Shown: piece by piece, positions 8,622 to 16,799 of the stretch
Layout of the letters: every line of letters begins with the position of its first letter
How positions within the stretch are numbered: the first letter of the stretch is position 1
Source: Aureimonas sp. Leaf427
GTDB taxonomy: Bacteria > Pseudomonadota > Alphaproteobacteria > Rhizobiales > Rhizobiaceae
DNA: 64,000 nt
Direction of reading: 5' to 3'
Assembly: GCF_001425485.1 (NCBI RefSeq)
Contig: NZ_LMQW01000053.1
Location: forward strand, 125,312-189,311
Position numbers and translations under genes: made by a program
The notes under the pieces: generated by a model
Database searches by the model: none
What the model was told of the DNA's origin: nothing
What the model saw: the letters and a program-made list of their open reading frames with translations, nothing else

Positions 8622-9514
8622 GCTATGGCGTCACGCCTGCCGGCTTTGTTCGCCCGACCATGGCCGAGATCCTCGACGCGATCGAGCAGTCCAACGTCGC
8701 CATCTTTGGCTCCGGCCTGATCCAAACTGCGGCCTCACCGATGGGGCAGTGGAACGGGCTGCGTGCCGAGCAGATCATGATGAGCTGGGAGAGGACCGAG
8801 GAGGTCTACCAGTCCTACGACCCGCGCCAGGCCGAGGGCGTGCCGCTCGACCGGCTGGCCGCGCTCCGGCTGCTCGCCCGGCAGCCCGGCGAGACCGACG
8901 CATCGCTGTCGCTCGCCATCACGAACGCTGGCGTGGCGAACACGCGCGATGCCGACTTCTATCGTTCCGTCCTGAATGTCTCTGGCGTGACCTGGGCGCG
9001 CATCTACGTCAACGACGCGGACGAGGAGGACGACAATGGCATGTCGCCCCACAGCGTCTCGCTGGCGGCGATCGGCGGGGATGACGAGGCGTTGGCGCTC
9101 GTCGCGCGCCGCTACATCGTGCCGGGCATCACGTCGTTCGGGAATACGCGCGTGGAGACCGAGATCGACGGCTACTGCCGATCCATCATGATCCACCGTC
9201 CGGTTGAGGTGCCGACCAAGTTAGAGCTCGACATTCGAAAATGGGCCGATGCCGGCGGGTGCCCGCCCGATCCGACAAGTGCCATCGCCGCGACGCTTGT
9301 CGCAAACCTGTCCGATGCGAACCGGCCTCGCAACGGCGTCACCCTGACGAAGCACATTATGAGCCAAGCGCTCTGCGACAAGCCGAACGTTGAAGTGGTC
9401 GCGGGGCGCGGCGCGAAGAACGCGGGCACCGTGGCGGCACTCCCGCTGGCCTTCGGCTTCAACGAAATACCGCTTATCACTCTTGCGAACGTGACGCTCC
9501 ATGTCGTCGACTGA
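8618..9514 (+). CDS. Baseplate J-like protein
   Basis: A 298-residue protein with the usual baseplate J layout: helical N terminus (FVRPTMAEILDAIEQ), the WNGLRAEQIMMSWE segment, then QAEGVPLDRLAALRLLARQPG, and a C-terminal VTLTKHIMSQALC part. The start is GTG at 8618 overlapping the wedge gene. It forms the outer wedge that connects to fibres. Length is within the family's usual range for simple phages. Confidence 0.85.
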   Translation: MSYGVTPAGFVRPTMAEILDAIEQSNVAIFGSGLIQTAASPMGQWNGLRAEQIMMSWERTEEVYQSYDPRQAEGVPLDRLAALRLLARQPGETDASLSLAITNAGVANTRDADFYRSVLNVSGVTWARIYVNDADEEDDNGMSPHSVSLAAIGGDDEALALVARRYIVPGITSFGNTRVETEIDGYCRSIMIHRPVEVPTKLELDIRKWADAGGCPPDPTSAIAATLVANLSDANRPRNGVTLTKHIMSQALCDKPNVEVVAGRGAKNAGTVAALPLAFGFNEIPLITLANVTLHVVD

Positions 9515-10217
9515 TTGTCCTGATCGCGAGGCGCTCGTTCAGGCGACGATGGATCGCGTCATCACGCAATATCGGGAGAGCGACAATCTCCTCGGCGTGA
9601 TCCGCTACGACGTCGGGGCCATTGCAGATGCGCATCTCGCGGCATGTAAGATCCCGTCTGCCTTTGATCTCGACACAGCCGCTGGCGAGCAGTTGACCTT
9701 CATAGGCGAGCGGCTCGGCTGGCCGCGGTGCCATTGCGTCTGCGTCACTCCACCGGTCTTCGGTTTCTCCTGCGGTACGGCGAACCCGAACCACATCGTG
9801 CTTGGCTTCTGCAAGGATGTCGTCTGGGCTGACTGCCAGGCCGGCGGGACAGGCGATCTCTGCCTTGCCGATGACGAGGTCTACCGCGGCTATGTCCGCG
9901 CCCGCCGCTTTCAGGTTCTCCAGCACTACAGCATCGACGACCTTCAAGCCGCCGCACGGTTCATCTGGGGGCCATCGGCCTTCGCTGTCTCAATGGGGCG
10001 GGGCAAGGCCTGCGCTGCGCCTGGACGCGCTCTGACGAGCCGCGAGGAGCAGGAGCTGCCGCTGGCGTTCCGCGTTCTGCCGTTCGCGCCGGGCATCGCT
10101 CGCTTTGTCCACCGCGGCGTCGCCAATTCTTTCGGCTTTGGCTCCGGCTGGGGCGGCTTTTGCGACGGCAGCGAATGGTTCTGCCCGACCTTCATTGATC
10201 CGCTGGCCTGCGCCTGA
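9501..10217 (+). CDS. Tail protein I-like (DUF2612 type)
   Basis: A 238-residue protein that follows gpJ as gpI normally does. It contains DRVITQYRESDNLLGVI near the N terminus and LDTAAGEQLTFIGERLGWPR, the signature-like region of DUF2612 baseplate proteins, then a cysteine-rich middle (RCHCVCVTPP). It likely links the wedge to fibres. The cysteine-rich insert could bind metal, which is inference. Confidence 0.78.
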   Translation: MSSTDCPDREALVQATMDRVITQYRESDNLLGVIRYDVGAIADAHLAACKIPSAFDLDTAAGEQLTFIGERLGWPRCHCVCVTPPVFGFSCGTANPNHIVLGFCKDVVWADCQAGGTGDLCLADDEVYRGYVRARRFQVLQHYSIDDLQAAARFIWGPSAFAVSMGRGKACAAPGRALTSREEQELPLAFRVLPFAPGIARFVHRGVANSFGFGSGWGGFCDGSEWFCPTFIDPLACA

Positions 10218-10243
10218 CGGTCTGATCCTGCAGGAGGTACATT

Positions 10244-11191
10244 ATGGCTCTGCCTTTCCCGACCGTCTGGGCGGTCAACGGACCCGTGCGCGATCCAACC
10301 AGTCCTGAAGTCGATCAGGGATTCCCATGCGGTGAAGCCGATCGAGCGCTTTTCAACCGGCTGTTCCAAGACGTTCAGCAGGCAATTAATGCGATCGGCC
10401 TACGCAACGGTGATGCGGACATCCCGGTGAATGGGTTCCAGGCCTCGCCGCCTTCCTCCCCGGAGGTCGGGGACCGCTATATCGTGGCGTCCTCCCCAAC
10501 GGGCGCATGGGCCGGGCAGTCAGCTAATATTGCAGCATGGGCAGGCTCGGCATGGGCCTTCATCAGCCCGCCCCGCGGCCTTATCGTCAATCATTGGAAC
10601 GGCGCGCGCCTTGTCGTCCTTCGCTATGACGGCACAACTTGGGCCGAGTGGATGGCAAGCGACACGGCCTCAGGCCCTGTCGAACTCGCCACGCAGGCCG
10701 AAGTCGACGCAGGCATTGACGCCACGCGTGTGATTACGCCCGCGACCCAAGCCAAGGCAAAGTCGAGCTACATGGCCGCTCGTGCCGCCCCCGGGGTTGG
10801 CGGCACCACCGCCACCGTTTCCGCCACTTACACCAACCTCTCGGGCTTCGGTGTGACGTCCACGTTCTTTAAGGGCGGGTCAACCTTCGCCGCGGGTGTC
10901 CTGACAATTGGCGCCGGCGATGAGGGTCTCTGGCTTTTGACACTCAGCCTCCGCGAGGATGGCTTGTCTACCTCCGGCCAAGCTGTTCGCATCACACTCA
11001 ACAACGTGACGCTGGCAAGCGATGGCGGCCAGACGCCCGACAACTCCGCCATCGGGCACAGTGGTACGGCTGTCGGTGTCGCTCTAAGCGTGGGCGACGT
11101 GATCCGGTTTCAGGTTATCCAGAGTCTGGGTACAACTAAAACCTTCGACGAATATTCGCTCTCAGCCGTCCGGATCGGCGGGGCCTCGTGA
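10244..11191 (+). CDS. Tail fibre protein (DUF2793 type)
   Basis: A 315-residue protein with an N-terminal anchor (LPFPTVWAVNGPVRDPT) and a middle DUF2793 module (SSPEVGDRYIVASSPTGAW ... AWAFISPPRG) common in alphaproteobacterial phage fibres. The C terminus (from about residue 190) is a jelly-roll-like beta domain of the kind found in collar or TNF-like tips. AGGAGG at 10230-10235 supports the start. It would bind the host surface. Confidence 0.8.
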   Translation: MALPFPTVWAVNGPVRDPTSPEVDQGFPCGEADRALFNRLFQDVQQAINAIGLRNGDADIPVNGFQASPPSSPEVGDRYIVASSPTGAWAGQSANIAAWAGSAWAFISPPRGLIVNHWNGARLVVLRYDGTTWAEWMASDTASGPVELATQAEVDAGIDATRVITPATQAKAKSSYMAARAAPGVGGTTATVSATYTNLSGFGVTSTFFKGGSTFAAGVLTIGAGDEGLWLLTLSLREDGLSTSGQAVRITLNNVTLASDGGQTPDNSAIGHSGTAVGVALSVGDVIRFQVIQSLGTTKTFDEYSLSAVRIGGAS

Positions 11192-11763
11192 TGGAGACGT
11201 CGATGCGTATTGATCTGTCCCTTGAGGAGGCGGCCGCTCTCGTTGCGCTGGCTTCACCTCTAGTCGAGAGTACATTTTTTGACGGCGACGGTCTCGTCTT
11301 TGCGGATGAGGCGGAGTTCCAGCGGGTTTCGAACTTGCACGCCAACCCCGTTGAAGCGAGTGAGAGAGCTTTCGGTTCGGCAAAGCGCGCCAAATCCGCT
11401 GCAGTAAATGCCAAGCGCGAGGCGATCATCGCAGCCGGCTATCATCACAACTTTGGAGGCACGATTGGCACGCGAATCCTCGACCAACGCGGCCCGGAGG
11501 ATGTGACTTCCTGGTTGGCGCTCAAGCTCATGGCGCAGGATCTGAATTCGTCGGATCAAGGCGACACCCTTCTGCCCATTCGGGACGCGAACAACTCGAC
11601 CTTCTCAGCAAAGTCGACGGCTGTAGAGGCTTCCATGAGCGATATGGGCTCGTGGCGGGCTCGCATCCTTGCTCGGTCCTGGGTGCTGAAGGACGAGATC
11701 ACGGCGGCGGCCGATCAGGCAGCGCTTGATGCCATCGACATCAACGACGGTTGGCCGGAGTGA
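11191..11763 (+). CDS. Tail fibre-associated protein (DUF4376-like)
   Basis: A 190-residue protein that starts on a TGATG overlap with the fibre gene. The C-terminal part has a helix-rich domain with NAKREAIIAAGYHHNFGG and a later ARSWVLKDEITAA segment, resembling DUF4376 domains that accompany tail fibres or help them fold. The N-terminal helix is acidic. Function in fibre assembly is inferred from the neighbour and the domain resemblance. Confidence 0.6.
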   Translation: METSMRIDLSLEEAAALVALASPLVESTFFDGDGLVFADEAEFQRVSNLHANPVEASERAFGSAKRAKSAAVNAKREAIIAAGYHHNFGGTIGTRILDQRGPEDVTSWLALKLMAQDLNSSDQGDTLLPIRDANNSTFSAKSTAVEASMSDMGSWRARILARSWVLKDEITAAADQAALDAIDINDGWPE

Positions 11764-11767
11764 GGCG

Positions 11768-12439
11768 ATGGAGAAGGATCGAACGGGGCCCGTAGTCGGC
11801 AAGCTGCGGCAGCGCGTCCAGGCGTTGGAGGAGAAGCCGGCAGATCAGACGAGCATCGCGACTGAAGCAAGGACCAGGGCGGACGCCGACATAGCGCTTG
11901 CCGACAGCATTGGGGCCGAGACCCGAGCCCGCACGGATGCGGATACGTCGGAGGCGGGCGCGCGATCGGCGGCTGACAAAGCGAACGGCGATGCCATTTC
12001 TGCCGAGGTGAAGGCCAGAGGCGACGCCATCACGGCCGAAGCTTCGGCCCGCGTAGCCGGTGACAAGACGAATGCTGATGCCCTGACAGCCGAGGCAAAG
12101 TCCCGGTCGGACGCGGATGCTTCCGAAGCCAAGGCTCGAGGGGATGCAGACGCGGCGATGCAGGCTCGCATTGTCACCCTCACCGGAGCGCTCGTTCTTC
12201 CTGCCGGCCTCTCGATCGCCGTCGGCAAGACCGAGCGCAAAGTCGTCGTGCCAGGCCTGAAGAAGGGCGATGTCGTCGCCATCACACCTGACAAAGCACT
12301 GCCCGGCGGCATGTCGCTGGGCGACGCCTATTGCCTCGTGGATGGTGAGTTGACGCTGGCAACGCTCTTCACCGCGCTTCTCGGCCTTTCCCTGTCGGCC
12401 GCGACCACGATCACGCTGAGCATCAAAGCGATCCGTTGA
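11768..12439 (+). CDS. Coiled-coil fibre-like protein with 11-residue repeats
   Basis: This 223-residue protein has repeated alanine, aspartate and arginine rich 11-14-residue units (ARTRADADIA, ARGDAITAEA, AKSRSDADAS) from about residue 35 to 140, a pattern of long trimeric coiled coils. The C-terminal 80 residues form a small beta domain ending LSAATTITLSIKAIR. It is probably a fibre shaft or a fibre accessory. A strong terminator follows. Confidence 0.65.
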   Translation: MEKDRTGPVVGKLRQRVQALEEKPADQTSIATEARTRADADIALADSIGAETRARTDADTSEAGARSAADKANGDAISAEVKARGDAITAEASARVAGDKTNADALTAEAKSRSDADASEAKARGDADAAMQARIVTLTGALVLPAGLSIAVGKTERKVVVPGLKKGDVVAITPDKALPGGMSLGDAYCLVDGELTLATLFTALLGLSLSAATTITLSIKAIR

Positions 12440-12478
12440 TCCCGCGCTAATCCACAGCCTTTTCCACCGCTCATCCCC

Positions 12479-12509
12479 AGCCCGGCCGCCAGCGCGAGCC
12501 GGGCTTTTT
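12479..12509 (+). terminator. Strong intrinsic terminator before lysis genes
   Basis: AGCCCGGC pairs with GCCGGGCT across an 11-base loop and runs into TTTTT. The same eight-base stem recurs at 47501-47526 before the lysis genes of prophage B. Confidence 0.8.
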
Positions 12510-12528
12510 CGTGCCCGGAGATCCTCGC

Positions 12529-13605
12529 ATGTTCACTCTCGACCAGCGGCGTGAGGTCGGCGCCGCCGCGCGCGCATTCAATCTGCCCGAAGCGCACGTC
12601 CTCGCCGTCACCGAGGTCGAGAGCGCCGGCGTCATCTTCGCCACGGTGAAGGGCGAGCAGCGCCCGCTGATCCTCTTCGAGCCGCATATCTTCTATCGCC
12701 GACTGAAGGGGGCCGAGCGTGAGGAGGCGGTCGCGCTGAAGCTCGCGTCGGAACGCTGGGACAAGACGCTCTACCCCGCCGGACAGCCGGCGCGCTGGGC
12801 GCAGCTGGAGCGCGCGGCCGAGATCAACCGTCAAGCTGCCTATGAAAGCGCGTCCTACGGCGTTGGCCAGGTCATGGGCTTCCACTGGAAGGCGCTCGGC
12901 TATGCCAGCGTGTTCGAGCTCGTCGATCGCGCGCGATCCGGGCTTGGCGGACAGGTCGAGCTGATGCTGCGCTTCGTCCAGCAGAACAACCTGACCGACG
13001 AGCTGGCGACCGGGCAGTGGGCGCCCTTCGCCCGCGGCTACAACGGCGCCAGCTACAAGGCCAACCGCTACGACGAGAAGATGGCGGCTGCCGCGGCGAA
13101 GTTCGGCGGCCTGACCTCGGAGCCAAACGGACTCCTGCGCATGGGCTCGAAGGGGCGCCGCGTGCGCGAACTGCAGGCGCTCCTCATCCGCGCCGGCTAT
13201 ACTGTGAAGGAGGATGGCGACTTCGGCACGACCACGAAGGCGGCCCTCGTCGCGTTCCAGACAGCGCGCGGCCTGACACCGGATGGCATCTACGGCCCGC
13301 AGACGGAGAGCGCGCTGGGCGAGCTTCGGCAGGCGTCCGACGATCGCCCGGGCAAGCAGGCGCTGACGAAGCTGGTCGACGTCCAGAAGGGCGTAGGCGG
13401 GGGCTTGGGCGCGGGCGTGACGATTGCCGGGGCGAAGGAGGTCCTGCAGGACGCCTCCTATCAGGTGGCAAGCCTGGGCGTCTCCTTGCGCATCCTCGAC
13501 TATGTCCAGACCGGCCTGACGATCGCGATCACGGGGTGCGCCATCGCCGGGCTCGGCTATGCCGCCGCCGGCTGGTGGAAGTCGAAGCAGACGGTGGAGG
13601 CATGA
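12529..13605 (+). CDS. Endolysin: N-acetylmuramidase with peptidoglycan-binding domain
   Basis: A 358-residue protein. Residues about 15-195 match the N-acetylmuramidase (DUF3380) family, with the VTEVESAG acid-containing motif, LFEPHIFYRRL and ASYGVGQVMGFHW. Residues about 205-265 are a peptidoglycan-binding type 1 domain (LLRMGSKGRRVRELQALL ... DGDFGTTTKAAL). A C-terminal hydrophobic segment (about 325-350) looks like a membrane anchor. The ATG at 12529 has GGAG at 12517-12520. It cuts the glycan backbone at lysis. Confidence 0.87.
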   Translation: MFTLDQRREVGAAARAFNLPEAHVLAVTEVESAGVIFATVKGEQRPLILFEPHIFYRRLKGAEREEAVALKLASERWDKTLYPAGQPARWAQLERAAEINRQAAYESASYGVGQVMGFHWKALGYASVFELVDRARSGLGGQVELMLRFVQQNNLTDELATGQWAPFARGYNGASYKANRYDEKMAAAAAKFGGLTSEPNGLLRMGSKGRRVRELQALLIRAGYTVKEDGDFGTTTKAALVAFQTARGLTPDGIYGPQTESALGELRQASDDRPGKQALTKLVDVQKGVGGGLGAGVTIAGAKEVLQDASYQVASLGVSLRILDYVQTGLTIAITGCAIAGLGYAAAGWWKSKQTVEA

Positions 13606-13844
13606 ACGGGCTCGCTCTGCGGATCGCGCTCGTCGCAGCGGGGCTCATCTGCCTCGTGCTTTTCGCCACCTATATCGTCGGGCTGATCCGCGAGGATGGT
13701 TCGCGCGACACTCTCACCACCATCGAAAAGCTCAACACGGAGGCCGGCAATGCTGGTGAGAATGCTAGGCTTGGCCGTCGCGAGTGCGTTGCTCGCGGGA
13801 TGCGCTTCGACTTTGAAGCCGGCAAGTGTCTCGGCCACCCCTGA
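13602..13844 (+). CDS. Probable inner-membrane spanin (Rz-like)
   Basis: An 80-residue protein with one N-terminal membrane helix (residues about 5-28) and a short charged outer part. It starts on an ATGA overlap with the endolysin gene. A lipoprotein gene begins inside it in another frame (13750), the arrangement that defines embedded or overlapping Rz and Rz1 spanins. Together they fuse inner and outer membranes at the end of lysis. The soluble part is short for an i-spanin. Confidence 0.6.
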   Translation: MNGLALRIALVAAGLICLVLFATYIVGLIREDGSRDTLTTIEKLNTEAGNAGENARLGRRECVARGMRFDFEAGKCLGHP

Positions 13845-14046
13845 CCTGCGACGCGCGCTCGGCACGGCGCTGCCCGGCGCTCGCGGTCGCACTGAGGAAG
13901 ACCAGGAGGCGATCGACGACACCGTCGCGGGAGGCTGCGCAATCGGCCTCTACCTGCCTGCCGAATGCCGGCGACACAACATGACCTCCATCGCTCGCAC
14001 AGCAATGGAGGAGCAAGGAAGGAAACGCCTTGATGCCGGGAACTGA
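13750..14046 (+). CDS. Probable outer-membrane spanin lipoprotein (Rz1-like)
   Basis: A 98-residue protein with a signal sequence and a lipobox LLAGC, the lipidated cysteine at residue 18. Its first 95 bases overlap the preceding membrane-protein gene in a different frame. This overlap, the lipobox and the position just after the endolysin are what identify o-spanins. ATG 13762 is an alternative start. The mature part is not notably proline-rich, which is a small departure from lambda Rz1. Confidence 0.68.
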   Translation: MLVRMLGLAVASALLAGCASTLKPASVSATPDLRRALGTALPGARGRTEEDQEAIDDTVAGGCAIGLYLPAECRRHNMTSIARTAMEEQGRKRLDAGN

Positions 14047-14329
14047 CGACAGCGTGGAGCGCCTGCGCAAGGACCACACGCAGCTCGCCGCGACGATCTC
14101 GGTGCTGACGACGGAGGTCGGTGGCATCAAGACCGAGAAGGCGATCGAGAAGGCCGTCGGCGTCGAGCGCGAGAAGAACCTCGACGAGCGGCTGGAGCGG
14201 ATCGAGAAGAGCCTCGAAGGCCTTTACGGGCTCGGAAAATGGATGCTGCTCGCCTTCTTCGGCACGCTCATCGCCGCGGTCGTCACCTTCATGGTCAAAG
14301 GAGGATTCAATGTCCCCCCGACCCCTTAG
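14033..14329 (+). CDS. Holin-like or XhlA-like membrane protein
   Basis: A 98-residue protein: coiled-coil N terminus (SVERLRKDHTQLAATISVL ... ERLERIEKSLEGL), one C-terminal membrane helix (about residues 72-90) and a short tail. This layout matches haemolysin XhlA-type phage lysis proteins. GGAAGGAAA just upstream supports the ATG at 14033. It overlaps both neighbours. It probably times membrane permeabilisation; a separate holin is not evident. Confidence 0.62.
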   Translation: MPGTDDSVERLRKDHTQLAATISVLTTEVGGIKTEKAIEKAVGVEREKNLDERLERIEKSLEGLYGLGKWMLLAFFGTLIAAVVTFMVKGGFNVPPTP

Positions 14330-14759
14330 CTGGATCGGACCGCTGAAAGTGCTGCTTGGCACGATCGCCGTCCTCTGTGGTCTCTACGTCTTCTTCCTCG
14401 TCGGACCCGCCCTTGAAACGCGGTTCTTCCCAGTGCTTGGCAAGATGCGCTTCACGGAAGTGCTGGCGCAGACGAAGGACGCTTCGATCGTTCGGACGGA
14501 ATTCGAGAAGCTGCGGTCCTGCGAGTACATGGGCATTGCCTGGTACTATGGAGCCGAGGCCGGAGTGTTTGAGCGCGTGTCCATGGTGCCAATCCGCGAT
14601 CCGAACGACACGTCTAGTCCAAGCCGTCCGGTGGGAATTGCCCGCGCTGGGCCGTGGCGGATCACGATCCCGGCGGCGGACGTCCGCACGAAAAGCTTCG
14701 TCGAGGCGTTCCACCGATGCCACCCGTTCTGGACGACGGTCTCCAAGTTCTACCCGTGA
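14310..14759 (+). CDS. Membrane-anchored protein of unknown function
   Basis: A 149-residue protein with one hydrophobic segment (about residues 12-35) and an outward soluble part containing three cysteines and several aromatic residues (EYMGIAWYYGAEAG, FHRCHPFWTTVSKFY). AAAGGAGG at 14297-14304 sets the start. It is the last gene of the plus-strand late operon, just before a terminator, a usual position for lysogenic cargo or a lysis accessory. I do not recognise the family. Confidence 0.65.
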   Translation: MSPRPLSWIGPLKVLLGTIAVLCGLYVFFLVGPALETRFFPVLGKMRFTEVLAQTKDASIVRTEFEKLRSCEYMGIAWYYGAEAGVFERVSMVPIRDPNDTSSPSRPVGIARAGPWRITIPAADVRTKSFVEAFHRCHPFWTTVSKFYP

Positions 14760-14859
14760 TGTTGCAAGGCTCCCATGCAACCAGTGGAATAGCTCGACGC
14801 AAGCCGTCTGAGATATTCCTAGGCTGCATTGTTTCCTCCCAGACTCATGCATCAATTGG

Positions 14860-14892
14860 CCCGCCCGGTTCGTCCGAGGCGGGTTTCTTTTT
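14860..14892 (+). terminator. Terminator at the convergent junction
   Basis: CCCGCC and GGCGGG flank a 12-base loop and run into TTTCTTTTT. It ends the late plus-strand operon and lies five bases from the stop of the first convergent minus-strand gene. Confidence 0.8.
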
Positions 14893-14896
14893 GCGT

Positions 14897-15082
14897 TCAG
14901 CCGCCGGTGTCTTTTGGGGCGCCGGCGGCTTTCGTCGTTTCGGGCTTCGGAATGAACAGCTCGCGCGGATCGGCCTGGAGCAGCCGCAATAGCTCGGCCT
15001 TGCCGGCGAGGGGAATGCGCCGATCGTTCACGGCCCTACCGACCACTGCTGTCTCGTCTGGCTGTCGTATTGTAAGCCGCAT
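14897..15082 (-). CDS. Small phage protein, unknown
   Basis: A 61-residue product beginning MRLTIRQPDETAVV and ending in a proline and lysine rich tail. It overlaps the 3 prime end of the next upstream minus-strand gene by 55 bases. Alanine and leucine distribution (LAGKAELLRLLQADPRELF) looks like a small helical protein. It is the last gene of the minus-strand cluster. No family recognised. Confidence 0.5.
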   Translation of the reverse strand: MRLTIRQPDETAVVGRAVNDRRIPLAGKAELLRLLQADPRELFIPKPETTKAAGAPKDTGG

Positions 15083-15300
15083 GGATCACCATATTGGCCG
15101 GCGCCGTGTCGTTGACAGCCCTCGGCCGCGGCAAGGCGCTTGATCAGGTGCGGCAAGCACTGATGGTCGAAGCTCGTCAGCCTCGCCATGAGTTTCAGCC
15201 TGTCGTAGCTGCGGGTCATTCCACATTTGGCGCATTCGACACCAACGCGCGGGATCGTCAGGTCGCAGAGGTAGCGGGAGGAGTAGGCGCGCTCAGGCAT
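15028..15300 (-). CDS. Small cysteine and histidine containing phage protein
   Basis: A 90-residue protein starting MPERAYSSRYLCDLTIP, whose ATG lies on the stop codon of the HD-domain gene (ATGCCTGA). It has a VECAKCGMTRSYDRLKLM segment, i.e. a CxxC pair, with further cysteine and histidine residues (FDHQCLPHL) that could complete a zinc site. Small CxxC proteins of this kind are common in rhizobial phages. DNA binding is possible but unproven. Confidence 0.6.
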   Translation of the reverse strand: MPERAYSSRYLCDLTIPRVGVECAKCGMTRSYDRLKLMARLTSFDHQCLPHLIKRLAAAEGCQRHGAGQYGDPCGLQYDSQTRQQWSVGP

Positions 15301-15751
15301 TCCGCAGCATGAGCGTCGCCCGCGCGTACTTGTCCAGCCTGCGCTCATCGGCCTCTGAAACATGCGTCAGCCGCGTCCGGTCGGAGTTATCCGCGAGGTC
15401 CGCCAGCTTCACTTGCCGTGCTATGGTGTTCGCTCGCGCCCGCAGGATCGCCGAGAAGTAGTCCTCGCCTCGTCGTTTCGTCATGGCGTCCACGGCTTCA
15501 ATGATGTCCTCGCCAAACCCTTCAGCGCGAAGCCTGTCCAATGTCCAGGCGGAGCAGTCCTCTACGACATCGTGAAGCAGGGCGACGATCTTGGCGGGCG
15601 CGTCCTCGACGGCCGCCGCCACTCGACGAGGATGGTCGATGTACGGGGCGCCGCCCTTGTCCACCTGACCGGCGTGCGCCTCGGCTGCAATTTCGTCGGC
15701 TCGGGTCAGCATCTTCGCCCTCTCCATCATCTCCAGCGCGTCTCGTCTCAA
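15293..15751 (-). CDS. HD-domain phosphohydrolase (RelA/SpoT-like hydrolase part)
   Basis: A 152-residue protein with the HD-hydrolase arrangement: AHAGQVDKGGAPYIDHPRRV near the N terminus (H and D-H), ALLHDVVEDC (the HD pair) and KLADLADNSDRT (late aspartate). This matches the stand-alone ppGpp hydrolase (MESH1-like) class. In a phage it could lower alarmone or nucleotide levels. It is the third gene of the minus-strand cluster. Start could be any of three close methionines. Confidence 0.75.
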   Translation of the reverse strand: MRRDALEMMERAKMLTRADEIAAEAHAGQVDKGGAPYIDHPRRVAAAVEDAPAKIVALLHDVVEDCSAWTLDRLRAEGFGEDIIEAVDAMTKRRGEDYFSAILRARANTIARQVKLADLADNSDRTRLTHVSEADERRLDKYARATLMLRNA

Positions 15752-15797
15752 TCCTTTCCGCTATCTTGGCATGAGGGAGGAGGGGCGGGAAGCGGGG

Positions 15798-16343
15798 TCA
15801 GGCCGCAATCCGACGATCCGTCGTGACGCGGTCCCGCAGCTGCGCTCTGGCGACTTCGCTACTAGCCCAGCCCCAAATCTTCATCTTGCGGCTCGGCCGT
15901 CCGGTTCTGGCATCGGTTCCACCGCCACCACCTTTGCCTAGGATCTGCCAGCCGTCGAAGCGATAGAGGTCGCCAGAGTGCAAGGCTTCGTCCTGATACG
16001 AGACTGCTACCGTCCGCCCGTGCATTAAAGCGATCGGTGGGAACACAAACTCCCGCCATAGGCGGAGCATCGGGCGACAAAGGTCAGGACGCGACGCGCA
16101 CAGCCTAACAAGCTCTACGGCTTCGTCGCGCCGGATACCAGTTTGGCCCACGACTTCACGCGCTGTCTCTCCCGCAGCTGTAACCGCTACGGGTTCGCCA
16201 TGTGAGAACAGGGCGTGGTGGGCTTCAAAGGTGTAGGTCGGCCGCGAGTAGACGCCCATGCGGTGGCCCCATGCGACCAAAAGCCGGTTGAGTTCGCGTC
16301 GGTCAATCGTTTCGAGATGCGCGATTGGCGGTAGGAAGTCCAT
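15798..16343 (-). CDS. Putative acyltransferase-like phage protein
   Basis: A 181-residue protein. The segment TVAVSYQDEALHSGDLYRFDGWQILG resembles the last strands and helix of GNAT-fold proteins (a substrate strand followed by an HSGDLYRFDGW loop), as in phage DNA- or antibiotic-modifying acetyltransferases. The N-terminal half has an EAHHALFSHGEPVAV stretch compatible with an acyl-CoA fold. This is inference from pattern; it could also be an unrelated DUF. It is encoded four bases after the upstream gene. Confidence 0.45.
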   Translation of the reverse strand: MDFLPPIAHLETIDRRELNRLLVAWGHRMGVYSRPTYTFEAHHALFSHGEPVAVTAAGETAREVVGQTGIRRDEAVELVRLCASRPDLCRPMLRLWREFVFPPIALMHGRTVAVSYQDEALHSGDLYRFDGWQILGKGGGGGTDARTGRPSRKMKIWGWASSEVARAQLRDRVTTDRRIAA

Positions 16344-16346
16344 CTC

Positions 16347-16751
16347 TCAGCTCCCCTGCGGATGCACGGGAGAGGCGGACAGAATGGCGTCGATGGCAGC
16401 AATCGCCTTATCCTGCGGCGTCCTGCCATCGCCGGGGTACGTCGTAACATTGTAGCTCGTGCGCAAAGCCTCGCGTGCCATCTCCAAAGCGGCCGTCACA
16501 TTTGGCTCGACCCACCCTGCGGCTTGCTGAAGCAGCGTCGCAGCCTTGAGCATGAGGTCTCCGTTCGTCGGGTTGTCGTCGGGATGATCCACATGCCGCG
16601 CCTGATGGCGAAGATCGCTGATTAGGTTCTCAATCTCGGTCGGCTTGCGAGGGTGGAGGGAGCACCGCCACGGCTCGTCATGAGCCGCCGCGAAGCAGAC
16701 GCCAGCCTCCTCGCATCCCACGCCCATGTCGCAATGCTTGTCCGCGCTCAC
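16347..16751 (-). CDS. Small phage protein, unknown
   Basis: A 134-residue protein starting MSADKHCDMGVGCEEAG. The N terminus is rich in cysteine and histidine (CDMGVGC, CFAAAHDEPWRC), perhaps a metal site; the rest is helical (LISDLRHQARHVDHP, ATLLQQAAGWVEP). It is the first gene of the leftward cluster that ends near 14.9 kb. No family recognised. Confidence 0.55.
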   Translation of the reverse strand: MSADKHCDMGVGCEEAGVCFAAAHDEPWRCSLHPRKPTEIENLISDLRHQARHVDHPDDNPTNGDLMLKAATLLQQAAGWVEPNVTAALEMAREALRTSYNVTTYPGDGRTPQDKAIAAIDAILSASPVHPQGS

Positions 16752-16799
16752 TTCGCTTCTCCCAACGAGAGAGGGGAGGCGGGAAGGGCGAAGAGCGAT

